Positions 1 to 10,537 of a DNA stretch of 64,000 nucleotides are shown here, piece after piece. Every line of letters begins with the position of its first letter. The stretch's first letter is position 1. The stretch spans positions 4,960,001 through 5,024,000 of the forward strand of contig JAEUWY010000005.1 in the NCBI GenBank assembly GCA_022059125.1. Reading direction: 5' to 3'. This stretch comes from Corynespora cassiicola (Eukaryota > Ascomycota > Dothideomycetes > Pleosporales > Corynesporascaceae). The translations under genes were made by a program, and so were the position numbers. The notes under the pieces were generated by a model. That model searched no databases, was not told the origin of the DNA, and saw only the letters and a program-made list of their open reading frames with translations.

Positions 1-362
1 GACGGCTATGGACCGGGTAGGTTTAGCATCACGCGGATATACTGTTTTTCCGTCTCACCATTCCCAAGACTGTGCAAATGCTTATCTTCAAAGCTAAACC
101 TCGTTGGGCAAGGTGAGCGCCATTGGATGGGTCATACCAAGGCTTAGCCATGAACGGGAATATGGAGTTGGATAGACTGATCCTGAAGACGTGCAGGAAA
201 GAGTTAAATAGAGGGGAAATCTGGGAGGGCAATGCTTTCTCACCAAGCCTTTTTACCTTATTCAAACGCTCTGCATCAGTTGATAATACTTTTCTCTATA
301 TCTTCCTCTAATCCCATCTCGAATCGAATCGATCATCAAACGGTTCGCGAGTAACTTCATCC
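1..362. other. upstream non-coding region
   Basis: No recognisable gene. It holds the presumed promoter and 5' leader of the DUF300 gene that starts at 363. The short open frames here have no fungal-protein character. Confidence 0.5.
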
Positions 363-1696
363 ATGGAGGCATTATCTCTGGTTGCACGTAAACTTTTCGA
401 CAAGGGTGATGATAGTAACGATGATTCGGACAATATCTGCCCGCCCGAGAATACAGGCGGCCCAGAAATCGTGCCCATTTTTGGCGACATGACTTTCCAC
501 TCCTTCGCAGGCATCCTCTCCGGCGCATGTGCGATATTCAGCAGCCTTATAATCATCTTCGTCATCCTCCGACATGCGACTTGCTACACGAATCCTGTCC
601 AGCAGCGCCAAGTGCTCCGAGTCTTGCTGCTCGTGCCCTGGGTGTCGCTATTCAGTTTCCTGATTGTGTGGCAAGAAGAGGCGGGCGAGTATCTGATTGA
701 GTCTTTGGATTTTGGCTGTGCGATTGCGCTTTCTGCCTTCTTGCTGCTGCTGTGCGATTACATACTCTCGCACCCCGATGGGTTCGACGAGCTCTTTGGC
801 CAAGGCGCATGGACGAGGGGTCAGTTTGCAGGTGATAGCCCACAGTGGTTCAAGGTAAGTTCTCAGCCACCGATACACTACAGGTTATTTCAATTTCCGA
901 GTTTGCCAGGTGCTGACGATGGGCCTCTAGCGCGTCTGGTACCTGGTCCTCCAATTCATCCCGACCAGCCTCATCATCTGGGTCGCGACATGCATCACGC
1001 TCGCCGCGGGCGTCTACTGCAAGACCTCCAACTCGACCCACTTCGCCCACATCTGGATCACCGTCTTCAAATTCCTCGTTACGGGCGTCGCCATCGCAGC
1101 CGTCCTCCGCTTCTACGGCCGCATGAAGCCCCAACTCAAAGAGCACAACGTCTTCCTCAAGCTCATGAGCTTCAAAGGCATCATCGGTCTAAACGCCCTG
1201 CAAATCGTGAGCCCCCCCCCCCCCCCTCTCTCTCTCTCATTCCATGTGTACCAATCCATCTAACCCCTCGACAAAGTTCATCATCAATCTCCTCGTCACC
1301 CACGAAACCATAAAGCCCACCTCCCACCTCTCCTACCGCGACCTCCAAACCGCCCTCCCCTCCCTCCTCCTCGCCTGCGAAATGCCCGTCTTCGCCATCC
1401 TCCTCTTCTTCGCCTTCCCCGTTGCTCCTTACCAGAACAATGGCCGCGCGCCCGCCCACGGACCCCTCGTCGCGCTCTGGCACGCCTTCAACGTCAGCGA
1501 CATCTTCTCCGCGTTTTTGCGCGGCCCCATGAGGCTCGTCCGCGAGCAGCAGAGGGGCTTGGTTAGGCAGGATAGCGTCAAGTTGGGGATGGGGGGTGGT
1601 AGTATTGGTGGTGGTGGTGGTGGTGCGCCGCCGCCGCCGTATCCGCAGCAGGAGCAGGGGGTGGAGAGGAGGTATGATGATCCTAGGATGGTCTGA
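363..1696 (+). CDS. DUF300 / organic solute transporter Ost-alpha family membrane protein
   Basis: Three exons, 363-854, 931-1206 and 1277-1696, give about 395 residues. Introns are 855-930 (GTAAGT..TAG) and 1207-1276 (GTGAGC..AAG, containing a C15 tract and CT repeat). The protein shows the Ost-alpha/TMEM184/DUF300 pattern: an N-terminal outside segment, then about seven hydrophobic helices (for example around residues 45-66, 79-97, 110-130 and 165-185), the charged RQVLRVLLLVPWVS loop after the first helix, and a YGRMKP loop. The C-terminus is a low-complexity tail rich in Gly and then Pro. Family members are integral membrane proteins linked to solute transport or signalling in endomembranes; the fungal substrate is unknown. 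The start is the first ATG in frame, in a CCATGG context. The last acceptor (AAG) is weak but is the one that keeps the frame. Confidence 0.85.
1212..1237 (+). repeat. C15 homopolymer followed by (CT)n in an intron
   Basis: A run of 15 C residues (1212-1226) is followed by alternating TC to about 1237, directly after the donor of intron 2 of the DUF300 gene. It is likely length-variable and may be a sequencing soft spot. Confidence 0.9.
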
Positions 1697-2229
1697 TGAA
1701 GAGCATATGTGTGTGTGTGTGTGACTGTAGCTATTTTGTATTTTATTTTTGCTGGGAAATGGGCGGTTTCGGTCGTAACTCGTCTTCGAGCGTTTTTTTG
1801 GGTGTGCATGTTGGGCGTTGGGGCGTCGAGGATGTGTTGGGCTCTACGGTTTATTCTGGTCAAAGATGTAGACTGGGGATCATTGAGCAATGTTACCACG
1901 GGTCAATCCACCCGAAGTTTCATACATATTTTTTTAATGCTCTTATGATGCTAGAATACCTGATACTGTTCCATAAAGTCGTTATTTTCAGGCCCTGCCA
2001 GGGTCAGGAAATCGTCAGACCGCTGGCGTTTAGCATATAGACATGGCAGCATGACTAACAGCAGACGCGCCTGTAGCCACCTCAACCACGTACATTCTCC
2101 AGAATATTGTAACCAATTCATTCCAATTATCATGAGGTATCATATATATGACGCTGTCCTCGCTCTCGCTCTCACACTTTGGCGTCTCGAGATGGCAAGG
2201 CGGCATGCATCCTAGGCTCATCCACTCGC
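1697..2229. other. convergent intergenic region
   Basis: Between the 3' ends of the DUF300 gene and the cyclophilin gene. It starts with a short GT repeat after the stop codon. I see no gene here; it presumably holds both 3' UTRs. Confidence 0.5.
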
Positions 2230-3658
2230 TCAATCAAAGTTGAACGCATTCTTGTAGGCCTTCTTCTCCTTATCCTTCCTGGCCTGGACCCTTTTCTTCA
2301 CACCATCGAGCTCCTTGACGATGGCTGCGTCGCCGGGGGCAAGCTTGATTGCCTCGTTCAAGTCCACGAGAGCTTCCTCATCGTTCTTGCGTCCAACACG
2401 TGCCTGTCCCCTTCTGAACAAGGCCTTGGCCTTGTCCTTGTCGGAGATGCCATCAGTTTCGAGTGCCTTGGTAGCGCTCTCTGCGGCCTCGACGTGCTGG
2501 CCAACCTTGTTCTGTAGGAGAGCGGCATTCGAGTACACTGAGATCTTCAGAGCATTGAGCTTCTCGCCGAGTTCAGGGGAGTCGCCCTCCAGAGGTACAG
2601 GATATTCGTGGAGATACCGCAGTGACTTTTGGTACTTGGTGATGCCGAGGTGGAGGTTGCCCTTCTTAAAGGCGGTGTTGCCCAGGTCCTTGAGTTCAGA
2701 TGCAATCTTCAGGATTTCATCACCTGTCCACTCCTTGTCGCTAGCCTTCTGGTCATCTGGGTATTCCTCGTAGGGGTCACCCGTGGGGTCTGGGACCTTC
2801 TCAGTGGCCTTGTCGTAGTCCTCACCAGTGAGCTCCCCGCAGTCTAAATTTGTCAGAAAAGTGCAATTGAGCCTCCAAAAATGGGGTAACTCACCGACAA
2901 TGACGGCATCATGCCATGGCTTGTCACCGCTTTGCGTCTTCAAGTTCTCTATCTGCCGCACGATGCTCTTTCCATTGATGACCTCGCCAAATACGACGTG
3001 CTTGTTATCCAGGTGAGGGGTTGGCACCGTTGTGACGAAGAATTGTGAGCCATTGGTCCCGGGGCCGGCGTTGGCCATGCTTAGAAGGAAAGGCTTTTCG
3101 TGAAGCTTCTGGAAGTTCTCATCCTCGAACTTCTCGCCATAAATGCTCTCGCCGCCCGTTCCATTTCCCTGGGTGAAATCACCTCCCTGGATCATGAACG
3201 ACTTGATGACCCGGTGGAAGGTAGAGCCCTTGTAGTGAAGCGGTTTTCCGGAGGTGCCGGTTCCCTTCTCGCCGGTGCAGAGAGCGCGGAAATTTTCGGC
3301 CGTCTTGGGAACGACTGGGGCAGTTAGTGACTGCTCGACGTCTGGTATGGGGTGGATAGGGAGTATTCAGGCTCCAAGTTCACAGCATCCGCATTCGTAT
3401 GGTGCTTGGGGCTTCGAGAAACCCAAAGGGGACACGTACTGTCATTGTACTGCTGTTGTTAGCTACATTTCTTTATTTTGCTCCAGCACAAACTCACAAG
3501 CTCGAAAGCGACTCGCCCAGCCTTCTGGCCGCCGATGGCGATGTCGAAAAATACCCTGGGGCGCTCTATGACCTTGTCAGCACCTAGCCTATACATGGCA
3601 GATTGGACTCGAGCTTGCGCAACGGTGCCTGGAGCAACATACTAGTTTCTGAGGCCAT
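2230..3658 (-). CDS. cpr6: cyclophilin-40 type peptidyl-prolyl isomerase with TPR repeats
   Basis: Five exons read on the minus strand: 3658-3643, 3565-3498, 3449-3440, 3314-2895 and 2843-2230, about 375 residues. The first half is a cyclophilin domain: RPRVFFDI start, [15 protein letters not shown] active-site segment, then [13 protein letters not shown] and [10 protein letters not shown]. The His in the last motif, where cyclophilin A has Trp, is typical of Cyp40. The second half has TPR helices ([23 protein letters not shown]). This is the Hsp90 co-chaperone architecture of yeast Cpr6/Cpr7. The initial exon is 16 nt and the third exon only 10 nt; both are required by phase and by the conserved sequence across them. 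The 51-nt intron 2844-2894 has no stop and keeps frame, so it is easily mis-translated. It is removed here because [14 protein letters not shown] is restored. Confidence 0.93.
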
Positions 3659-4436
3659 GGCGAGTAGACGGCGTCGTTCTCACGTCTTTCGGGCGCAAGC
3701 AGTACACTGGGGATTGGCAGATAGGTGGAAGGGTGTATTTAATGGAGAATACAGTAGCTTCTGTGGGGTGAGGCTGAAGAAAAGAAAGCTACGGGTAAGC
3801 TACCAGAACGTTCTACCACCCCGCCAAGAGCGGGCGCAGGCAGATGCAATCCGTGCAAGCCACTAGGCAGAAAATCGCTCTCGCTTCAAGGAGGCGGAGA
3901 GAAGCTTTGTCTACGTTATGGTCAGGCCTTTCGTATTCTGGGCGTGTTGCGTACCTAGGTAGTGCCGGGGGTTTGCAATCGCGGTGAGTGGTGAGGGGCA
4001 GCGCGGGGCAGCCCAGGGCGGCCAAGGACTTGTTCGCCTCGTTCGCAACGTTGGCCCGAGGCAGCAAGATTAGCACAGAGCAACTGCATCATGCGGATAG
4101 AGTCTGACCAAACAACTTCTTCCATTTTATAAGCAATACGCAAGGCACAAAACTAAATGCTTTCCAGCAACATGGGTGCTATTTAATGCTGCCCGCTCGA
4201 GTCTATCCAGACGTCGACCTCCATGCGTGGATGCCAAGTGTAGGGGGTATTTTATGCTTGTGCATAGATGGGGGAATAAAGAAACCATGAACCATGAAAT
4301 ATGTTGACCCAGAAAACCATGAATGAACTATGTAAACTGCACCCCGTAAACCCGGCAACAACCGAAATGATATTTTGTTCTCTCTCCTTTTGCTAATGAT
4401 GCAACCAGTTAAGAAAATGACCCATGATATTCGAAT
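3659..4436. other. intergenic region upstream of cyclophilin-40
   Basis: Contains the cyclophilin promoter and the 3' flank of the IFRD gene. The motif CCTAGGTA near 3953 recurs at other gene borders in this window. No gene is supported. Confidence 0.5.
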
Positions 4437-5961
4437 CTAGCGTCTTGAAGCCATGGAAAAGGGAAGGCACCTGGAGACGGCTTCGTTCTCATTGTAGTGG
4501 TGAGGAAATCCACCCTGGAGACTGCGGCGCAGGGCATTGAGGCGCTGAAGCTTCCACCACTTGTCGATGAGGACCTCGACGCTGCGGTTGATCTTGACCT
4601 TCATCCTGCCACCTCCGTAGGATCGGCCAGTCTCTTGATCCAAGGCAGTCGAATACTTGGGACCACGAGTGGGCTTCTCGACAGAGTTGCGAATGTCGGC
4701 AAACGAGGAGTGCAGCGTCTTTCGGTCTTTCTTGGAGATTTTGCGCGTCGAGATGTTGGCAAGCTCATCGAGGGTATGGAGAAGCTGATCCTGGCGACGA
4801 TAGACTGTGTATCGCTTGACCATCTTATCGCCACCACGCGGCTGGCCCTCGTCGTCTGAGTCTACGTCGTCGGAGACCTCTTCGTCCTCCTCAAGTGGGG
4901 TGTATGATTTCTCGTACAGCAGGGCAATGTTCTCGCCCGCTGCGATCTGTACGCCGGAATCCGAGCTCTGTAGCTGGTCGACGAAAGCTTCAATAGCAGC
5001 CTCAGTTGCCTCCTCCAAGTCATCGATTTCGGTAGCGAGAAGACCCCAGTTCTCGAGAGCTGCAACTACGACAGAGGCTTCGTCATGAGCATCGACTGAA
5101 AGTCCGTCAGACTCGACGATCTCCAGGAAAAAGGCCATGATGTCCTCCATTTCCTCATCAGAAGCTCCTCCGAAGAAAGCCGTGATTCCAAGGGCATTGA
5201 TGGCAGCCACCTTGGCAGCCACATATTCAGAGTCGGAAATGGTTCGCTTGAGCTGGTCTGCAGCGGAGTCATAGATGTCGCCTGAGTCAGCGGTGATGAT
5301 GGTGGCAGTAAGAGCTACTAGAGTCAGCTGCGGACTTGCTTTGTGGATGGACAAAACATACCTTTGAGTGCTATGACAGTCTCCCGCTCAGTCGTCTCCT
5401 GTCGGATGCTGCGCAGAATGGATGGCAGCAACTCGCTCACACGTCCCTCGATCTCGTCGTGCGCATAGCGCGCCATGATGATGTGTGCGTAGACATTGAG
5501 ACTGTCGGCGCGACCCTCAGTGCTGCTGCGCTTGCGATCTACAATCTGCTCGATGCGCGTCTGCAACTCCGACTTCCAGGCGTCAGCGGGTATATCGGCA
5601 TCTTCGCCGTTGAGAATGTCGTCGATGGAGTTTGTGCTAGCGGACAGGTCAGTTAGCGGCCTGGTCGCGTCGGAACGGGAGGCGAGGATCATGATGTCAC
5701 CGAAGTGGGCCTTCAGAGAGCACCGGAATCAGGAAAGAAAAAAAAAAGGTCCAAAACTCACCTCCAGGCAGTACCGTCGCTCAGGTACTCCTCATCGTCG
5801 GACCCGTGCCGGCTTGGATTGCGCGAGGTGGCACGCGACTGGGCGGGGGAGTTGATGCGCGAGTTGGCCTTGGACGAGACGGCCGAGGGGTTCCGCGAGC
5901 GTGCCTTGCGCGACACAGTCTTGCCGCTCTCCAGCAGGGCCTGGCGACGGAGATCGTGCAT
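4437..5961 (-). CDS. interferon-related developmental regulator (IFRD) family protein
   Basis: Three exons on the minus strand, 5961-5762, 5636-5362 and 5314-4437, give about 450 residues. The N-terminus is basic and Ser-rich (residues 1-60). An alpha-helical, ARM-like IFRD domain follows, with NSIDDILNG, a run around LPSILRSIRQETTERET, and AGENIALLYEKSYTP. The IFRD C-terminal domain carries a basic block and VLIDKWWKLQRLNALRR. IFRD proteins are transcriptional co-regulators in animals and have been linked to ribosome recovery; the fungal role is poorly known. The intron 2 acceptor is a tandem TAGTAG, which would add or drop one residue. The intron 1 acceptor at 5637-5638 was chosen because it satisfies phase and has a CTAAC branch point just upstream. 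Confidence 0.85.
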
Positions 5962-7749
5962 GGCGATTATGAGGATAGTATGGATATTTCGAGACTAGAG
6001 CTTTCTTGAAAGAGAATACGGTTCTCAGGCCCTATAAGGCTGCAGGACGGATGAGCTGGCGCGTCTTCACCGACTCGAGATTGCGGGGGGCCGGGGTAAA
6101 AGATAAAGGAAGCGGGAGGGCAGTTATTGCAGAGGCAAGGAGTCGCGGTAGGCAGTGGTGGAGTGGTATGTGTAGAGTTGAAGAGACATGAGTCAGAGTG
6201 TTGAGTTAAGGCCTGTGGCGGACGGGGTTATTGTGCGCGGATTTAGGCGGACAATAGAAGGGGGAGGTGAAGGTGAGGGTGAAGTGAAGCGTGGACGAGC
6301 GTGGGCGTTGGGAGTGGTTGATGGGAAAGCGGGCGGCTGCCAGAAGGCGCTAGCCGAGACATTTCATCATTGCCACCAAGCACATGCAACAATTAATGGC
6401 CTGTCACGCCGCTGCCTGGCCGTCTGGCCGTCTGGCTCGCCGTCTGGCTCGTCGTCTGATGCTGGCAGCCGTGTCGGCTCCCGAAATCGACGTCGCTGTG
6501 GCCTCGCGAAGCTTCTCGCACCCTCGCGCCCTGGCCTGGGTCGGCCATGCCAACGAGCCGCATCTTTGCACATTCCTGCGGAACCGCGCCGCCCAACTCG
6601 ACTCTCTACTCAGCTGGACCCACGAGCGGTCCCAGGCCCTGGAGCCTGGAGGCCAGACCGGGTCCCAGGTTGGGTCAGCCATCGCTCCGTCTCTCCACTC
6701 CCAGGACGGCGCCGGCTCGAGATCCAACGAAGCCGCCAGGTCGCTGGAGCTAACGTCCATGACAGGTGATGCGGCCACGGCTGCTCGCTTTGGGCCACCT
6801 GGCCTCGATGGCGCTGGTCCAGCAGTGAACGCCTGCGGTAAGTGCTGACCGGGGCTGTGATTGGGCATGCACACCTCAGCCGAACGCTCCAAGACGCTCC
6901 AAGCAGGTGATATTCCAGTGATCCACAGCGTGCTGGGGCTTCGACGCAGGCACAGCTAGCATGCATAGCGAGGCAGATCAGATTGCCCCGTCAGTCGACT
7001 TTTGCGACGGCCGCGCGGGCTGACGTAGTGCGTGGTGGATGGATGCCACGGGCAGGCCGCCCTTTGACCCGCCGCACACGTTTCCGACTGAGACATGGTC
7101 GAGCCCTTGAACTTGAGTGAATTGCAGTCCTGTCTGGCCGCAAGGGGGAGCTCGGAGTACCAGGTGCATTTTTCTACCAACTGAAACTGCTGCGCAGCGC
7201 TGCTCGATGAAAGCAGCAAAAGCAGCGAAACTCCGTCTCCGAATTCTGCTGTCTCCATCTCCGAATGCCTGCCATCTCCGTCGCCATGTTGCTCTCGTCG
7301 TCCGCCGTACCATAGTGTACAGTGTAGCCCCGTGCGTCCATCCCTAGCGTAGACAATCAACAAGTGCAAAATGAAGGAAAAGAACAACGCCACTGTTGCT
7401 TCTATCATGCATCCCCAATGCTGCCCCTGTTCTAACCCGCGTGGTCTATGCTCCGTATTCGTGCTCGTGTCGTCAGAAACTGCCTTACTGCACTGCCCCT
7501 ACTGCAGGCCACCCAGCAGAGCCGCATGCGACGGCAGCTGCCTATTCGGGTAGTTGTTCGTATGGATTCCTGCACTGCCTTTTTTTCTCTCTCTCTCTCT
7601 CGCAGCTGTATCACTGTAAAGTGACCCCATATTAGAAAATCACTCGTTAGCCAAATCCTTTGTGCCTCCCGTGTCGGGGCTTGCGAACCCGCAAATTGCC
7701 TCTGCGTGTCTCAGGATTGCCACTGCAAACTTGGCCAAGAGAGGGCTGT
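5962..7749. other. long intergenic region
   Basis: About 1.8 kb between the IFRD and zinc-finger genes. It is GC-rich around 6400-6850 and includes short direct repeats of a CGTCTGGC type near 6420-6460. Several overlapping open frames exist on both strands but none resembles a protein family. A CT-rich stretch lies near 7585-7605. No gene is supported. Confidence 0.45.
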
Positions 7750-8465
7750 TTACCCAAAGTGCGGCAGCCCAAGCGGGTTGGCCGAGCGCTCGCCCGGACG
7801 CCGCTTGGGTATGTCGAGATGGTGGAAGTTGCGCAGGTGTTCGACAAGATGGTCCCGGCGTGTGAAGCCCTTGTCACCCACACGCGTGCACTTGGGCACC
7901 GTGCAGGGGAAATCAGGAGTTCCTACACCGTGCACCGTGGATTGGTGTCGCTGGAGGTCGGCAAGCCGTGTAAAGTTCGCAGTCGATGTGCAGTTGGGGA
8001 GGTCGCAGGTCCAAGTCTTGGTTTCTCTGTCTACTGTCAGTGCCGTCCATGGGCCTCCTGGCAGAAGGCATAAAGTGCATACCTTGGGCGGCTGCTGCTT
8101 CTACTATTCATCAGGTTAGTTTAGTTTTTTTTTTTGGAATTCACTCGTGCCGGGACGTGCCATTGTCGGGTGGAGACTGACCTGCTGTGCTCTGGAGCAG
8201 TGCTGCTGTGGTCCGACAGGCCATAGTCCTGTTGGTAAACCGGGGCAGTCTGCGATTGATATGGATTGGGAACAGGCTGAGCGTAGTAGGAGTCGGGAAG
8301 AATCTGGTAAGGTTGCGGAGGGTAGCATCCATATTGGGCAAAGTACGAGTCGACTTGCGACTGTGTGTACTGCGGTACGGCGGCATAGCTGGGCTGGTTG
8401 CTGTAAGGGTAGGTCTGCTGGATGTCAATAGGACGGAACGAGTAAGAGAGACTGGAGCCGGCCAT
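7750..8465 (-). CDS. small C2H2 zinc-finger protein
   Basis: Three exons on the minus strand, 8465-8182, 8100-8083 and 8026-7750, about 192 residues. Residues 1-95 are Gln/Tyr/Pro/Ser-rich and disordered. The second half has two C2H2-type fingers: the first is a C-x4-C pattern starting at CDLPNC, ending HQSTVH; the second starts CTVPKC and ends HLRNFHH. Both fit fungal C2H2 regulators with an extra residue or two in the loops. The middle exon is only 18 nt (21 nt if the upstream AG of a tandem TAGTAG is used). The start is the first ATG, with a TATATAAA-like element about 280 bp upstream (8738-8748). It is probably a DNA-binding regulator of unknown targets. Confidence 0.75.
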
Positions 8466-10537
8466 GGGCGTAGGGCTGAGCTCGTACCGGGTAGCCAGAC
8501 ATGTTGGGCGTAAGTGGATCTTTTAAGCTTGTTGCTCTAGGGCGGGGCGGCAGCTGGGCGAAAACGGTGAGCGGGAAGACAAGGGGACGAAGCGGCAGTA
8601 TCTTCCTTGAAAACCCAAGTCCTTTAAGCAGCTCGTAGCTGTGGTGGTAGTGCTAGTGCCAACTTTAGCGGCTTCGACGCAGTGTTGGTGGTGTTGGGGT
8701 GGACTGGGATTGATGCAAGCTGAGGCGTCAGTACACGTTTATATATCGTCGAGATGAAGAACATCCCACACTGCCCCTTGGTCTCAGTTCAGGCAAGATC
8801 GGGACATTCAGAGCTCTCGTGGAGCATTATAGATCCATGTCTTGCAGGGTGGGTGCCCTAGATCCTTCTGGGCTCTAGTGGGACACAGTCCGCTGTGTGA
8901 CAAGCAACGTAGACTACGTACCGGGAGAACTAGAAAGGCCGTCGACGTTGACTGTGCCGTAGAAGGATGCAAGCTGCCTTGAGCACCTGGTGGCTATGTT
9001 GTCCATGCCGTTTTGGATAGGGCTGACGCACTCTCGGGCGAAACCTCGAGGGCATGCAAAATGAAGCGGGCACCGCACCGTCACTACCGCCCACAAGCCC
9101 AGCTGCCGACGGTGGAGGAGGCGGTGTCTTGCCTTTAAGGCATATTCCCGGGCTGCATCGCGCTGTACGGTCCAAACAGTGTCGTCGACGATCCTCCCGC
9201 GCTCTTTATTCCTCCCGTCTTATGCTGCAGGTAACAGGTCGACACATCGGGAAGACGCTAGGGAGTACACGTACAGACGGCTACCAATTCGAAAATGCTG
9301 CCCGCCACCCGCCTGCGCCATTGGCCCGCCGAACTGCTGCGACGTCGACGACGATGCTCCCGTCTGGGAGCTATCGGCTGGCCTCACCGCCCGCACCCCC
9401 AAGTCGCGTGTCGCCGAGCATAGACGCTTGCATAGCCCTTACCGGTCGCTCTATCTGCTTGGCCTGGTCATTCGGTACGTGACTAGCCATGCATACACCT
9501 GGGCAGGCCCGAGCCCGTCCGATTGGGGTCGGGCTTTACAGCTGCTCGCGCCTGGTAAGCATCTGAGCGGACGGACACGGCCCTCTGTAGCCCGCCGTTG
9601 TCGGCCCCATGTCCTGTCGCGCATCGAGAGCAATACATGAAACGACAAGGCGCTGCCACGGCAAGAGGTGGCAAATGAAGAGGGGGGATCGAGGGAATTC
9701 GCTGTGCTGGCCGCTCGCGCGCTGAAGGGCGCGCATTGCAACTTGGTTAGCAGCCAAAGAGCTAGTGAGGTAATCAAACGCCCGGTTATGCATGTGTGCA
9801 TCGCGTATCCGCCTGCTGGGCTAATTAGCTTGGGCATAATCTTGTATGGGGAGCTTAGTACCAGCGCAACAATAATGGAAGCGATTGTTCAGCCGCGCAC
9901 GGGCGAATGTCGCTCCAACTTCCACCGCGCGCAAACATTAGTGTTGAGGAGGAGAAGAATTTTGGACGGCCGAGTATCGCTCTGGTAGTCCAAGCTCGAC
10001 CTTGACCAACATGGGCTCGGGCTTTTTACGCCACAAACGTCGTGTTGGGTCCCGCCGTGCCTCAGCCCTATTCAAGAGTAGTAGCGAGCATATGGGGGCT
10101 GCATTACTCCCCACCAATGAGCCTTCGCGTCCGGGATGATCCACCTAGGCCAAGCGAAGCAACCATGAGGTGAGAATACGCCCGGAGACAGGTAGGTCAG
10201 CTGCAGCCTGTATTAGAGCTTGAGCTGGTTCCCAGAGAGAAAGGACAGAGAAAGAGCCCTGCCAACAGAGGCAGCCTTGATCCTGCCTCTGCGATTACGA
10301 GCCGCACCAAACCATCTGCATGTCTCACCGCACATCGCCGCTCCGCGGTATGATCATCGTGAGAGATGGGCAAGGGGGACGTCCAGGTTCACCGCAAATA
10401 CATCATGCATTCGAGCTGCACCAAACAATCGATTCCTCAATGGGGAACGGATTCCGCCAGCTACCTAATACTTCACGAACAGCCTCAATGCACTCTGAAA
10501 GCAAGACAGACCTTGTCGCCAACCCACCCATGGAAGC
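8466..10537. other. long intergenic region
   Basis: About 2.1 kb between the zinc-finger promoter and the 3' end of the Not3/5 gene. Open frames on both strands are compositional only. The TATA-like element at 8738-8748 is the only suggestive site. No gene or repeat family was recognised. Confidence 0.45.
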
